DNA from: Planctomycetota bacterium
GTDB lineage: Bacteria; Planctomycetota; Phycisphaerae; SM23-33
Direction: 5' to 3'
NCBI GenBank assembly: GCA_003644335.1
Contig: QNCB01000010.1
Span: 1-12,592, forward strand
Length of the DNA stretch: 12,592 nt
Part shown: positions 1 through 7,044 of the stretch, one piece after another
Position numbering within the stretch: position 1 is the stretch's first letter
Layout: every line of letters starts with the position of its first letter
Position numbers and translations under genes: made by a program
Notes under the pieces: generated by a model
Told to the model about the DNA's origin: nothing
What the model saw: only the letters and a program-made list of their open reading frames with translations
Databases searched by the model: none

Positions 1-550
1 GATATACGCTCAATGGCTCGTTCGTGCCGAAAATCACCAGGGCAAACCGTTGGCCCGCGGACAAGGCCCCGACCGCCTCGAGCACGTCGTCCCTGGCCCA
101 GAGCCAATGCCCCACCATCGAACCCGACCGATCCAACACGTACACAACATCCTGCGGCGACTGCCCCTGCCCGGGCTTGGCGGGGGCCTTGAGGGTCAGC
201 TTGGCGGGGACAGGTTTCGAGCAGGGAACCCACACGCCAGGGGAGGCTTGGCTCGGCGAAGCGCAACGCGGCGCGGGTTTTGGCGCAGACTTCGGTGTGG
301 GCTTGGGTGCAGCTTTCGGCGCGGGCTTGGGTGCAGCTTTCGGCGCGGGCTTGGGTGCAGCTTTCGGCGCGGGCTTGGCTTTGGGTGCGGGGTTGTCCTC
401 TGCTGATGGTTGGCTGTCCACCGCGGGAGCAGGCTGGAGCAGTTCATTCATAGCCTTGTCAAGCTGTTGCTTTTCGTCATCCGCTGCGATGCAGGGAGCT
501 GGAGCCAAGGCCAACAGCCAAGCAGCTATAACAATCGCATATTTCGACAT
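1..550 (-). CDS. Secreted von Willebrand factor A domain protein (N-terminal part, runs off the left edge)
   Basis: The reverse strand is open from an ATG at 548-550 to the window edge, giving 183 residues without a stop. A Shine-Dalgarno AGGTGG lies 4 nt upstream (555-560). Residues 1-23 form a signal peptide with a hydrophobic core and a small-residue cleavage region (CIAAD); Cys20 is present, but PAPC is not a good lipobox. Residues about 54-95 are a low-complexity linker of KPAPKAAP units. From about residue 134 a VWA domain begins: DVVYVLDRSGSM holds the MIDAS motif (Asp140, Ser142, Ser144), followed by an amphipathic helix and the strand RFALVIFG. VWA domains bind a divalent metal and usually mediate protein-protein contacts at the cell surface or in the periplasm; the partner here is unknown. 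The rest of the protein, including the later MIDAS residues, lies outside the window. Confidence 0.85.
   Translation of the reverse strand, partial: MSKYAIVIAAWLLALAPAPCIAADDEKQQLDKAMNELLQPAPAVDSQPSAEDNPAPKAKPAPKAAPKPAPKAAPKPAPKAAPKPTPKSAPKPAPRCASPSQASPGVWVPCSKPVPAKLTLKAPAKPGQGQSPQDVVYVLDRSGSMVGHWLWARDDVLEAVGALSAGQRFALVIFGTNEPLSVY
277..372. repeat. 24-bp tandem repeat coding for KPAPKAAP units
   Basis: Three identical 24-bp units occupy 301-324, 325-348 and 349-372, preceded by a diverged copy at 277-300. Read on the minus strand each unit encodes eight residues, KPAPKAAP, within the linker of the VWA protein. The unit length is a multiple of three, so copy number can change without breaking the frame. 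Lys/Pro/Ala linkers are common as rigid spacers in exported proteins. Confidence 0.9.
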
Positions 551-615
551 AGTTCCACCTGCTTTCTTCGAAGAGTAAATACGATACGTCGACATGATAC
601 ACCTTTTGGCGAGAT

Positions 616-800
616 ATGCAAATAAGCAAATAAGCAACAGAAACAGCAAATGACGAATAACGAAAAGATACCCAATGCCCAAATATCCAATACCCATTGA
701 AAAACCAATGCCCAATGCATTCATCCCATGTCATTCGTTTTGCTGTTTTTCCCTATTCCATATTCCCTACTTGCCTATTTGCCTATTTAGGCATATCCTG
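616..800. repeat. AT-rich spacer made of recurring intergenic phrases
   Basis: The spacer between the two divergent genes (551-811) has no convincing ORF. It holds (CAAATAAG)n followed by AACAGCAAATGACGAATAACG at about 618-662, a CCCAATGCCCAA block at about 669-718, and at about 735-795 the reverse complement of the first phrase (TTTGCTGTTTTTCCC ... TTGCCTATTTGCCTATTT). The outer phrases thus form an imperfect inverted repeat around the CCCAATG block. The same phrases recur at 6804-6860, 8262-8320, 10816-10858 and 12073-12106. No promoter stands out clearly. Confidence 0.7.
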
Positions 801-811
801 CGGCTATAGTT

Positions 812-1252
812 ATGACGGACGACACTAAAACAGCTATCGACAAAGGTGGCCCACTTGACATCCGCCTTCGGGGCCTGCTGGGTTGGCTATTGCCTATCTC
901 GCTGGGCTTGGGTGCATTTGGAGCCTGGCCAACCTGGCTGACGCATGGCCTGGCGGGGCTTTGGGCGGAACTGGCAGCAGGTGTTATCGTGGTGGGCGTT
1001 ATGCTCGTCAACGGGTTGCTGGTTACCGCTGCGGCGGGGCTGGGCAAGTATTCCGCTGCGATGACATTTTCCGGCTCGAGCTTGCTCAGGCTGATTATCT
1101 GCGCGGTGTTCATGACTGGGGCGTGGTGGCTTTTCAAACTGGAACCAGTGCCGCTGATCATTTGGATGTCGCTATTTTACCTCGTCGGCCTGGGGTGCGA
1201 GTGCGCCTGGGTAGTCCGCGCGTTGAGGAAACAAAATAACAAACAACGATAG
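812..1252 (+). CDS. AtpI-like small membrane protein of the ATP synthase operon
   Basis: A 146-residue protein with four predicted membrane segments (about 22-43, 46-76, 88-109 and 113-139), a charged N-terminus and a basic C-terminal tail (RALRKQNNKQR). Size, topology and position directly upstream of atpB fit the AtpI family, whose members help c-ring assembly or Mg2+ supply in other bacteria. Sequence similarity to AtpI is not obvious by eye, so the assignment rests mainly on context and topology. ATG at 812 is the first start in frame after the repeat spacer; there is no clear Shine-Dalgarno sequence. A 114-bp spacer separates it from atpB, which is long for an operon of this type. Confidence 0.6.
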   Translation: MTDDTKTAIDKGGPLDIRLRGLLGWLLPISLGLGAFGAWPTWLTHGLAGLWAELAAGVIVVGVMLVNGLLVTAAAGLGKYSAAMTFSGSSLLRLIICAVFMTGAWWLFKLEPVPLIIWMSLFYLVGLGCECAWVVRALRKQNNKQR

Positions 1253-1366
1253 TAACCGTTCCTGGCCAACCAAAAATTCACCATAAAGCACATGAAGAGC
1301 ATGAAGTTCTTTTTTTGTAATCTTTTACCAGTCAACCAATCAACTGATCAACCAGTCAACTAAAGA
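1253..1366. repeat. Repeat-phrase spacer inside the atp operon
   Basis: This gap contains CCATAAAGCACATGAAGAGCATGAAG-type sequence at 1281-1306, closely matched by a shorter form at 6883-6900, each followed by a T-rich run. It also contains ACCAGTCAAC twice (1327-1336 and 1351-1360), 24 bp apart and separated by a near copy (CCAATCAACTG). No hairpin with a U-tract is evident, so it is not an obvious terminator. Confidence 0.6.
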
Positions 1367-2296
1367 ATGATATTGGCATTGCAAAATCCCGCGGAGTTTT
1401 TGTTGAACCATGTTACCGACCACCCCTGGCCTGGCTGTGTGGTCAAGGTTGGTGGGATGCAGATAACCTGGATGAGCAGTGCAATCGCTTCGATGTTGCT
1501 GGTCGCAGCGGTGCTTTGCGTTTGGCTGACCTGGCGAGTTCGTCGGGCCAGACGCATAGGCTGTTCTGCGGGGGTGGTGGAAGTCCTCGTGTTGTTCGTC
1601 CGCGACCAGATAGCAGTCCCCGCCCTGGGCAGCAGGGCTTATGCGTTCCTGCCGATGCTCCTGAGCCTGTTCGTCTTCGTGCTGGGGATGAACCTTATAG
1701 GTCTCGTGCCGCTCGAAGCCATCTGCCATGCGATACCCGGCAATGTTTACCTCATCGGCGCGACGCCAACGAGCGTGCTGACGGTGTGCGCAGCCCTGGC
1801 TGGTCTGACGCTAATCGTTATCATCGCTACGGGCCTGTGGCGGTCAGCTCGGGAGCTTCGCCGCAGCAAGGGCCTGCCCGTGGCGGTGTGCGTCCTGGCT
1901 GCTCCGCTGGCCTGGCTGATGAGCTTTGCCCCGATCATACCGGGGGTAACGGGCAAGATACTCCTGCTGCCCATGGTTTTGCTGGAAGTCCTTGGCGCCC
2001 TGGCTAAGTGTTTCGCCCTGATGATCCGTATTTTTGCGAACATGCTGGCGGGCCATTTTCTGGTAGCGGTGGTGATGATGTTCATTGTCCAGACCAGCGT
2101 CGCTTCCTTTCAGAGCATTGTCACCGCAGCGGCGGAGAAAAATATCCACGCGTTTTATGTCGCGCCTGTCTGCATAGTTGCCAGCGTGCTGGTAGACCTT
2201 ATGGAATTGTTGGTAGCGGGTTTGCAGGCATACATATATACTTTCCTCACCGCCCTGTTCATCGGGCTATACGCGGAACATTCACTGGGTCATTGA
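1367..2296 (+). CDS. atpB: F-type ATP synthase subunit a
   Basis: A 309-residue multi-spanning membrane protein, the stator subunit that forms the two ion half-channels against the c-ring. The conserved block IRIFANMLAGH carries the essential arginine at Arg221 (equivalent to E. coli aR210) and Asn225. His230 and Glu280 show the His/Glu arrangement that is swapped relative to E. coli E219/H245. Gln287 in LQAYIYTFLTALFIGLY matches the conserved Gln of the last helix. The extra N-terminal 35 residues before the first membrane helix (about 37-57) fit the family. The start is not supported by a strong ribosome-binding site. atpE follows after 21 nt. Confidence 0.96.
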   Translation: MILALQNPAEFLLNHVTDHPWPGCVVKVGGMQITWMSSAIASMLLVAAVLCVWLTWRVRRARRIGCSAGVVEVLVLFVRDQIAVPALGSRAYAFLPMLLSLFVFVLGMNLIGLVPLEAICHAIPGNVYLIGATPTSVLTVCAALAGLTLIVIIATGLWRSARELRRSKGLPVAVCVLAAPLAWLMSFAPIIPGVTGKILLLPMVLLEVLGALAKCFALMIRIFANMLAGHFLVAVVMMFIVQTSVASFQSIVTAAAEKNIHAFYVAPVCIVASVLVDLMELLVAGLQAYIYTFLTALFIGLYAEHSLGH

Positions 2297-2317
2297 AGAA
2301 ATCAGGAGAAATGAAAG

Positions 2318-2692
2318 ATGAGCAAATTTTGTAAAGTTGTATTAGCGTTGGCGGTGCTGGTGATATTCCCAGCCCTGGCTTGCGGAGCTGGGGACGATGC
2401 CCCAGCCAAGGCGGACGGCGAGTCCAGTGTCGTTCAAGAAGCCCAGCCGGCCAGGGGCGTTAGCCTTGGCAGAGGGCTTACTGTTCTCGGCGCGTGTTTC
2501 GGTGCCGGCGTGGCAGCTATCGGCGGCAGCATCGGCGTGGGTCGCATCGGCAGCAGTTGCATCGACGCCATGGCTCGGCAGCCTGAAGCAGCCGGGGCCA
2601 TGTTTGCCCCGATGATAGTTACCGCTGCGATGGTCGAGGGCGGCATGCTCTTCGCCATCGTCGTGTGCCTGCTGAGCGTCCTGAGCGTCTAG
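2318..2692 (+). CDS. atpE: F-type ATP synthase subunit c with N-terminal signal peptide
   Basis: A 124-residue protein, longer than the usual 70-90 because of a signal peptide (about 1-24, hydrophobic core VVLALAVLVIFPALACGA) and a polar stretch to about residue 46. The mature part is a two-helix hairpin: a Gly-rich helix (about 52-82), the polar loop ARQPE (86-90) that contacts F1, and a second helix carrying the ion-binding carboxylate Glu107 (AAMVEGGMLF). The position of the Na+-ligand Gln of sodium c-rings appears to be Val74, and Glu107 is followed by Gly rather than Ser/Thr; this suggests a proton-driven ring, by inference. AGGAG at 2304-2308 supports ATG 2318. The first helix has Arg76 in a position usually hydrophobic. 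Confidence 0.95.
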   Translation: MSKFCKVVLALAVLVIFPALACGAGDDAPAKADGESSVVQEAQPARGVSLGRGLTVLGACFGAGVAAIGGSIGVGRIGSSCIDAMARQPEAAGAMFAPMIVTAAMVEGGMLFAIVVCLLSVLSV

Positions 2693-2717
2693 TCTGGGCG
2701 TCGCGAGGTTCCCCGTC

Positions 2718-3314
2718 ATGACGAGACATCAGCGACATTCGGGTTCGGCTGCGATGGCTTTGTTGGCTACGACGGTGCTTGCTGCGCCGAGCCTGGCCAG
2801 TGCGAGCGCCGGGCCTTACCCCGGCGACCTGGGCCAGGCCATCGCGGCGCTGCTGATTTTCCTGGGCCTGGCGACTGTCCTTAGCAAGTACGCGTGGCGG
2901 CCTGTTATAGACCAGCTTCGCCGACGGGATGAGGACATCGCAAAGAGACTGACCGACGCCGACACCAAGCAAGCCCAGGCTGACGAAGCCCAGGCGGAGC
3001 TAAGCCGACAGCTGGAGAACATCGACGTCCAGGCTGAGCAAGTCCTTGGTCAGGCCCGGCGGGAGGCTGCAGCTGAGTCTACCAGAATCCTGGACACCGC
3101 CCGCGACCAGGCTCGGGAGGTTGTCGCCCGGGCAGAGAAGGACATCGCCCAGGCCAAGGCCCAGGCCAGGCAGGATATTCAGGCTGCCACCGCCAAGGTG
3201 GCGGGGGAAATAGCGGGACAATTTTTGCAGGAAAAACTCTCTGCCGACGACCACAACAGGCTCGTAGCCCAGGCTGCGGAACAGATGGACAAGGGCGAGG
3301 AGGGCGAGCAATGA
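2718..3314 (+). CDS. atpF: F-type ATP synthase subunit b
   Basis: A 198-residue peripheral stalk subunit. Residues 1-31 look like a cleavable signal peptide (AMALLATTVLAAPSLASASA), followed by one membrane helix (about 39-57) and the characteristic KYAWRPVIDQLRRRDEDI sequence. The remainder, about 70-195, is an Ala/Gln/Glu/Arg-rich right-handed coiled coil that dimerises and links Fo to F1 through the delta subunit. GAGG at 2705-2708 lies 9 nt before the ATG. The stop overlaps the atpH start as ATGA at 3311-3314, showing translational coupling. Confidence 0.94.
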   Translation: MTRHQRHSGSAAMALLATTVLAAPSLASASAGPYPGDLGQAIAALLIFLGLATVLSKYAWRPVIDQLRRRDEDIAKRLTDADTKQAQADEAQAELSRQLENIDVQAEQVLGQARREAAAESTRILDTARDQAREVVARAEKDIAQAKAQARQDIQAATAKVAGEIAGQFLQEKLSADDHNRLVAQAAEQMDKGEEGEQ

Positions 3315-3928
3315 CCATCGCTCCCCACTCCCCCAAAACCAAGACCGTCATGGACCCCCAGGCTATCACCATCGCCCGGGTATATGCCCAGGCCTTGGTC
3401 GATCTGTTGGCCCAGAGCCAGGGCGACCAGCTGCAAAATACCGCAGCGGAACTTGGTGACATTGCCCAGCTAATCCGCCAAACCCCAGGCGGGCGAGAGC
3501 TATTGGCCGGGGCGACAATGATTATGAACCGCGGGCGACGCGAGGGTCTGATCAAGCGAATTTTCGCCGGGCGAGTCTCCAGGCCCGTCGAGCAGCTTTT
3601 GGGTGTCCTGGCCTGCAATGGCCGGGTGGAACTTATCCAGGCCATCGCACAGCAGTTCAGCGATATCCTCATGCGACGGGCAGGCCTGGTGGACGTCAGT
3701 GTAACCTCCGCGGTGGAACTCAGCGACGCCCAACGGGAGCAGTTGCGGCAGGTGTTAGCCAAAGCTCTGCAAGCTACGCCCGTTTTGCACACCAACATTC
3801 AGAGCGACCTCATCGGCGGGGTGGTCGTGCGGGTTGGCGACACCGTTTACGACGCCTCGGTCGCGGGCGACCTGGCCAGGCTGACAGAGGCGATGAGAAA
3901 CAATACAATCCGGAGAACCACTGAATGA
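3311..3928 (+). CDS. atpH: F-type ATP synthase subunit delta
   Basis: A 205-residue protein (typical about 180) that caps the F1 head and binds subunit b. The N-terminal helical domain starts at about residue 17 (ITIARVYAQALVDLLAQ, the usual YA.AL motif). The C-terminal region has the family signature at about 163-182: IQSDLIGGVVVRVGDTVYDAS, then the usual closing helix. The first ATG at 3311 overlaps the atpF stop; an alternative ATG at 3350 (MDPQAITIA) would give a length closer to the family. The stop TGA at 3926-3928 overlaps an ATG at 3925 that begins the endonuclease remnant. atpA, atpG, atpD and atpC, which normally follow, are absent from the window. Confidence 0.93.
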   Translation: MTIAPHSPKTKTVMDPQAITIARVYAQALVDLLAQSQGDQLQNTAAELGDIAQLIRQTPGGRELLAGATMIMNRGRREGLIKRIFAGRVSRPVEQLLGVLACNGRVELIQAIAQQFSDILMRRAGLVDVSVTSAVELSDAQREQLRQVLAKALQATPVLHTNIQSDLIGGVVVRVGDTVYDASVAGDLARLTEAMRNNTIRRTTE

Positions 3929-4715
3929 ACCATTGTATAAAATTGAGTATCGATTACGCTAATCAGAGGTCTTATCTTGACGATCTTTTCCAGGTATACC
4001 CGACGATCCCCGAAGGTATACGGGAAATTAATGAAGACTCCTGGGCTGATATTGAAAAACCGTTCAAACGCAAAAACAATGACGCCCTGCTATGAGAACT
4101 TCTCAAACTTAATTTATTTCCAATCGAAGATAGTTATATTGCGTATCTCAAAAGAGATGAAACATCTATAAGTAGAAATCCCAGAACTATAAACCGGATT
4201 TGTGGCAGATTATATGAGATGGGGCTTGGGGGCTTGATAAAATTTTTGAAAGATGCAGCGAGCCAAAGGAAACAAACAGGCAAATTGGGCCTATGTTCAG
4301 GGATTGGCTGAACAGAAAATCGCCAGGCCTCCAACCCGTCGGCCTGGATGCGTTTATGGCTGACAACGAAGATGCAATCCTCGGTGGCAGCGACAAAATG
4401 CTCATGGATTTTGCAAAAGATGAGTTGGATTGCAATCACCCTACGGGACTTGATTTCATCGGCAGGTTTAACTGGAAATATGTTATCGGTGAGGCGAAGT
4501 TTCTTACTGATTTCGGAGGCCATCAAAATGCGCAATTCAATGATGCCATTAGTACAATCAGCACTAAAAAAGTAAAAGCCATAAAAAATGCAATTTTGGA
4601 TGGAGTGCTTTATATTAAGGGAAACAACAAGATGTTCAAGTCGATAACGGAAACTTATAAAAACCTCAATATCATGAGCGCCCTGGTGCTTCGCGAGTTT
4701 TTATACCAACTATAA
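3925..4715 (+). pseudogene. Type II restriction endonuclease, inactivated by nonsense codon and frameshift
   Basis: Joining three pieces gives about 263 residues. Piece one starts at ATG 3925, overlapping the atpH stop, and reads 56 residues (SYLDDLFQVYPTIPEGIREI) to TGA at 4093-4095. The same frame continues as ELLKLNLFPIEDSYIAYLKRD and RNPRTINRICGRLYEMGL. Between about 4218 and 4233, in a G-rich run, the frame moves by a net -1/+2 and continues as LDKIFERCSEPKETNRQIGPM to the stop at 4713-4715. The last part has a PD-(D/E)XK nuclease pattern: Asp codon 4452-4454, Glu 4491-4493 and Lys 4497-4499 in LDF...VIGEAKF, followed by TDFGGHQNAQFNDA. From memory the sequence resembles Tsp45I-type enzymes; that subfamily name is tentative. 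Base composition is clearly more AT-rich than the atp genes, which suggests transfer. Confidence 0.8.
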
Positions 4716-4721
4716 CTATGA

Positions 4722-5351
4722 AAAGACCTGATTCTTTTTTACACGAAATCTTCAAATCCAATATGGAATGAGCCAAGAGAAAAATACACTGAAAAAGACA
4801 TTGAAAAATTATTTCCTAAAATTAACGCACAAGGCAGGCGGTACACAATTGTCCCGATTCACGCGCCAGGCGAAACGGAAAATGGAAAATCCAATCAGCC
4901 ATTCAAAGGTAAAATGCCGCCACAAGGCAGGCACTGGAGAGCGGATGTCCAAACGCTCGAACAATGGGACGATGATGGTCTGATCGAGTGGTCTCCCACG
5001 GGGAATCCAAGAAAAATACTTTTTGCGGATGAACGCGACGGTAAAAGAGTTCAGGATATTTGGGAATATAAAGACCCTCAGTATCCCGTCTATCCGACCG
5101 AAAAAAATCCCGACTTGCTGGATTTGATCGTTCGCACATCTTCCAATGTCGGCAGCATTGTGTTGGATTGTTTCTGCGGTTCCGGCACTACACTAAAAGC
5201 AGCGCAAACCAATAATAGAAGCTGGATAGGCATTGACCAATCGCCATGCGCATTGAAGGCAGCCAGGGAAAAACTTGAAACAATTGCTGGCGACCTTTTT
5301 ACCGCCAAGCCGGAATATCAGTTTTTAGAGTTGGACAAAGTTTTAGTTTAA
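4722..5351 (+). pseudogene. C-terminal half of a site-specific DNA methyltransferase (N-terminus missing)
   Basis: One open frame from just after a TGA (4719-4721) to TAA at 5349-5351, about 209 residues. It begins mid-domain with DLILFYTKSSNPIWN, runs through a region typical of Mod-type enzymes (APGETENGKSNQPFKGKMPP, RHWRADVQTLEQWDDDGLIEW, GNPRKILFADE), then YPTEKNPDLLDLIV and the AdoMet-binding motif I DCFCGSGTT at about 5163-5192, and the GIDQSP acidic strand. Motif I at the C-terminal side implies a beta-class order, so the catalytic DPPY-type motif IV should lie in the missing N-terminal half. It is not found between the endonuclease stop (4715) and this frame. The fragment is probably inactive. 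An ATG at 4714-4720 region (4718) is in another frame and yields only 17 residues. Confidence 0.82.
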
Positions 5352-5448
5352 CGAGAAAGTCTCCGAGACGAAATTTCGAGCTGATGAAATTGCCAGTGTT
5401 TGCTATTTCCCTGTTGCCAATTCGCCCGGTTCTGGGCATACTGTGTTC

Positions 5449-6810
5449 ATGAAAATAATACTCGACATCGTATACTTCCTGGCCCTGCTAGTGGCTTCGC
5501 CTGTGCTGTTGGTGCGAATGATTCGCTATGGCCGATATCGTCGCGGCTGGTCGGAGAGGCTGGGCAAGGTTCCTGCTCGCTATGGTCTCCAGCCCGTCAT
5601 CTGGATTCATGGTGTCAGCCTGGGCGAGGTCGGTGCCGCGCGCGGGCTGGTAGCTGAGCTCCACAGCCAACTGCCGGACTTCAAAATCGTGGTCTCCTCG
5701 ACGACCGACACGGGCCTGGCAGCCGCCCAGCGATTCTTCGCTCCAGCCCATGATGTTTTCCAATGGCCTATGGATTTCTCCTGGGTGGTCAAGCGGGCGA
5801 TGAACAGGCTTAGGCCTGGCTTAGTGATCCTTATAGAGGGCGAAGCCTGGCCTAACTTCCTGGCGGAGTGCAACAGCCGGGGCGTCCCAGCGGTTATCGT
5901 CAATGGCAGGATGAGTCCGAACAAGGGCTACCCGCGATACAAACTGCTGGGCAAATTCGCGGGCAAGTTGTTTAACAGGCTGACAGCTATCGGCGTGCAG
6001 GACGAAGTCTACGCGGAGAAGTTTATCGCCCTGGGCACGAGCGAAGACAAGGTACATGTAACGGGCATGATGAAGTTCGACTCGGTGGAGGTAGCCAGCC
6101 GCCTGCCGGGTCAGGACGAACTAGCCCAGCTGCTCGGGCTGGATGGCTCGCAACAAAAATTGCTCGTAGCTGGCGGTACAGGCCCAGGCGAAGAAGAACT
6201 GCTACTGCGGGCCTATGCTGCTTTGATGAAAGATTCGCCTGACTTGAGATTGGCTATCGTGCCTCGCAAGCCCGAGCGGTTCGACGAAGTAGCCAGGCTG
6301 ATATTAGCTGCGGGCTACCCCTGCCTCCGCCGATCAGCGTGCAGCGTAGCGCAGTCGCCCCCGGCTGTGGATGCGGATGTAGCGCAGTCGCCCCCGGCTG
6401 TGTCGCCTGTCATCCTCGGCGACACGATGGGCGAGTTGAGATTGTTTTACGCCTTGGCAGACTTTGTGTTTGTAGGCAGATCGCTTATCCCAGCTGGCGG
6501 TAGTGACATGATCGAAGCTGCTGCCTTGGGCAGGGCGACCTGCTTTGGGCCTTACACATTCAACTTCCCCCAGGCCCAGGCGCTTGCCAAGCATGGCTGC
6601 GTCGCCGTGGACGACCTCGACGGACTAATCGAGCAGTTGCGAAACTGGCTGGCCAACCCAGACCAGGCAGCAGCGGCTGGAGCCCAGGCCCAGCAATATG
6701 TCCAAAGTCAACAAGGAGCTACCCGCCGAAACGTAGAACTAATCTGTCAAACCCTGGGCAGAGTACCAGCCATACACCCCGGCGATATAGCGACGGAAAT
6801 GCTGAAATAG
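5449..6810 (+). CDS. waaA: 3-deoxy-D-manno-octulosonic acid (Kdo) transferase
   Basis: A 453-residue GT30 glycosyltransferase that adds Kdo from CMP-Kdo to the lipid A precursor at the inner membrane. Residues 1-24 are a membrane anchor. GVSLGEVGAA holds the likely catalytic base Glu60; IEGEAWPNFL (129-138) and NGRMS (152-156) are the usual N-domain motifs. The C-domain has LGDTMGEL (323-330), FVGRSL (341-346) and GGSDMIEAAALG (350-361), with Ser in place of the His of GGHN. Residues 300-318 contain VAQSPPAV twice, encoded by a duplicated 24-bp repeat and lying just before the GDTMGEL strand, a place where other members have a short loop. GTG at 5443 would add two residues. The TAG stop lies inside an intergenic repeat phrase. 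It implies an LPS-bearing outer membrane. Confidence 0.93.
   Translation: MKIILDIVYFLALLVASPVLLVRMIRYGRYRRGWSERLGKVPARYGLQPVIWIHGVSLGEVGAARGLVAELHSQLPDFKIVVSSTTDTGLAAAQRFFAPAHDVFQWPMDFSWVVKRAMNRLRPGLVILIEGEAWPNFLAECNSRGVPAVIVNGRMSPNKGYPRYKLLGKFAGKLFNRLTAIGVQDEVYAEKFIALGTSEDKVHVTGMMKFDSVEVASRLPGQDELAQLLGLDGSQQKLLVAGGTGPGEEELLLRAYAALMKDSPDLRLAIVPRKPERFDEVARLILAAGYPCLRRSACSVAQSPPAVDADVAQSPPAVSPVILGDTMGELRLFYALADFVFVGRSLIPAGGSDMIEAAALGRATCFGPYTFNFPQAQALAKHGCVAVDDLDGLIEQLRNWLANPDQAAAAGAQAQQYVQSQQGATRRNVELICQTLGRVPAIHPGDIATEMLK
6346..6402. repeat. Duplicated 24-bp GC-rich repeat inside waaA
   Basis: Two identical 24-bp copies occupy 6346-6369 and 6379-6402, with a 33-bp period (11 codons). Each begins GTAGCGCAGTCGCCC and ends CCCGGCTGTG. 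The sequence resembles one arm of the intergenic inverted-repeat element at 8321-8481 (ATGTAGCCCAGCCGCCCTCG) and the stretch at 9130-9148 (GCCACGGCACCCGGCTGTG). It looks like an intergenic repeat that has inserted into a coding loop and been duplicated without breaking the frame. Confidence 0.75.
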
Positions 6811-7031
6811 GCAAGTAGGCAAGTAGGGAAAACAGCAAATACTGAATGACGAAAAAGTGACCAGTAACCAAAAACAGAATGTACCATAAAGAGCATGAAG
6901 ATTTTTTGTTAAAAAGTGACCAGTAATCAGTTGTCAGTAAAAGCAAAAAAAGAAGTAAAAAGAGAAGTAAAAAATCAGTGTTTATCAGTGCCCATTCGTG
7001 GTTCTGCTTGTTTTTGCTTTTACTGATAACT
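6804..7031. repeat. AT-rich phrase-repeat spacer between waaA and proB
   Basis: No gene is visible here. Starting at the waaA stop codon the spacer reads (AATAGGCAAGTAGG)n, AACAGCAAATACTGAATGACGAAAA, AAGTGACCAGTAACCA, then CCATAAAGAGCATGAAGA (6883-6901), a second AAGTGACCAGTAATCAG (6913-6930), and TGTCAGTAAAAGCAAAAA at 6932-6949. The last block is imperfectly inverted at 7011-7031 (TTTTTGCTTTTACTGATAACT), giving a possible hairpin with a long loop just before proB. The same words occur in other spacers of the window. Confidence 0.7.
7010..7031. repeat. Left copy of a 22-bp inverted repeat flanking proB
   Basis: The 22 bases at 7010-7031 (TTTTTGCTTTTACTGATAAC core) are the exact reverse complement of 8262-8283. 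The left copy ends 13 nt before the proB ATG, so it occupies the place where a ribosome-binding site would be expected. Confidence 0.85.
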
Positions 7032-7044
7032 TTTTCTAAAAAAT

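Noticed and set aside
24..578. Plus-strand frames over 24-578 encoding Gly/Ala-rich repeats
   Set aside because: They are antisense to the VWA protein, whose signal peptide, ribosome-binding site and MIDAS motif are on the minus strand.
594..621. Possible promoter for the VWA gene on the minus strand (TTGCAT, 16 nt, TATCAT)
   Set aside because: The -35 box matches the consensus at only three positions and lies in repeat sequence; not strong enough to list.
805..810. TATAGT before the AtpI-like gene as a -10 box
   Set aside because: It lies only 1 nt from the ATG and no -35 box is found at a proper distance.
1327..1360. CRISPR-like repeats (ACCAGTCAAC)
   Set aside because: Only two 10-bp copies with no spacer diversity and no cas genes; it is simple spacer repetition.
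3925..4095. A 56-residue gene overlapping the atpH stop
   Set aside because: Its sequence continues coherently after the stop into the endonuclease, so it is the first piece of a pseudogene.
4093..4095. Reassignment of TGA as a sense codon
   Set aside because: TGA ends atpB, atpF, atpH and the zinc-ribbon gene normally, and a separate frameshift also breaks the endonuclease.
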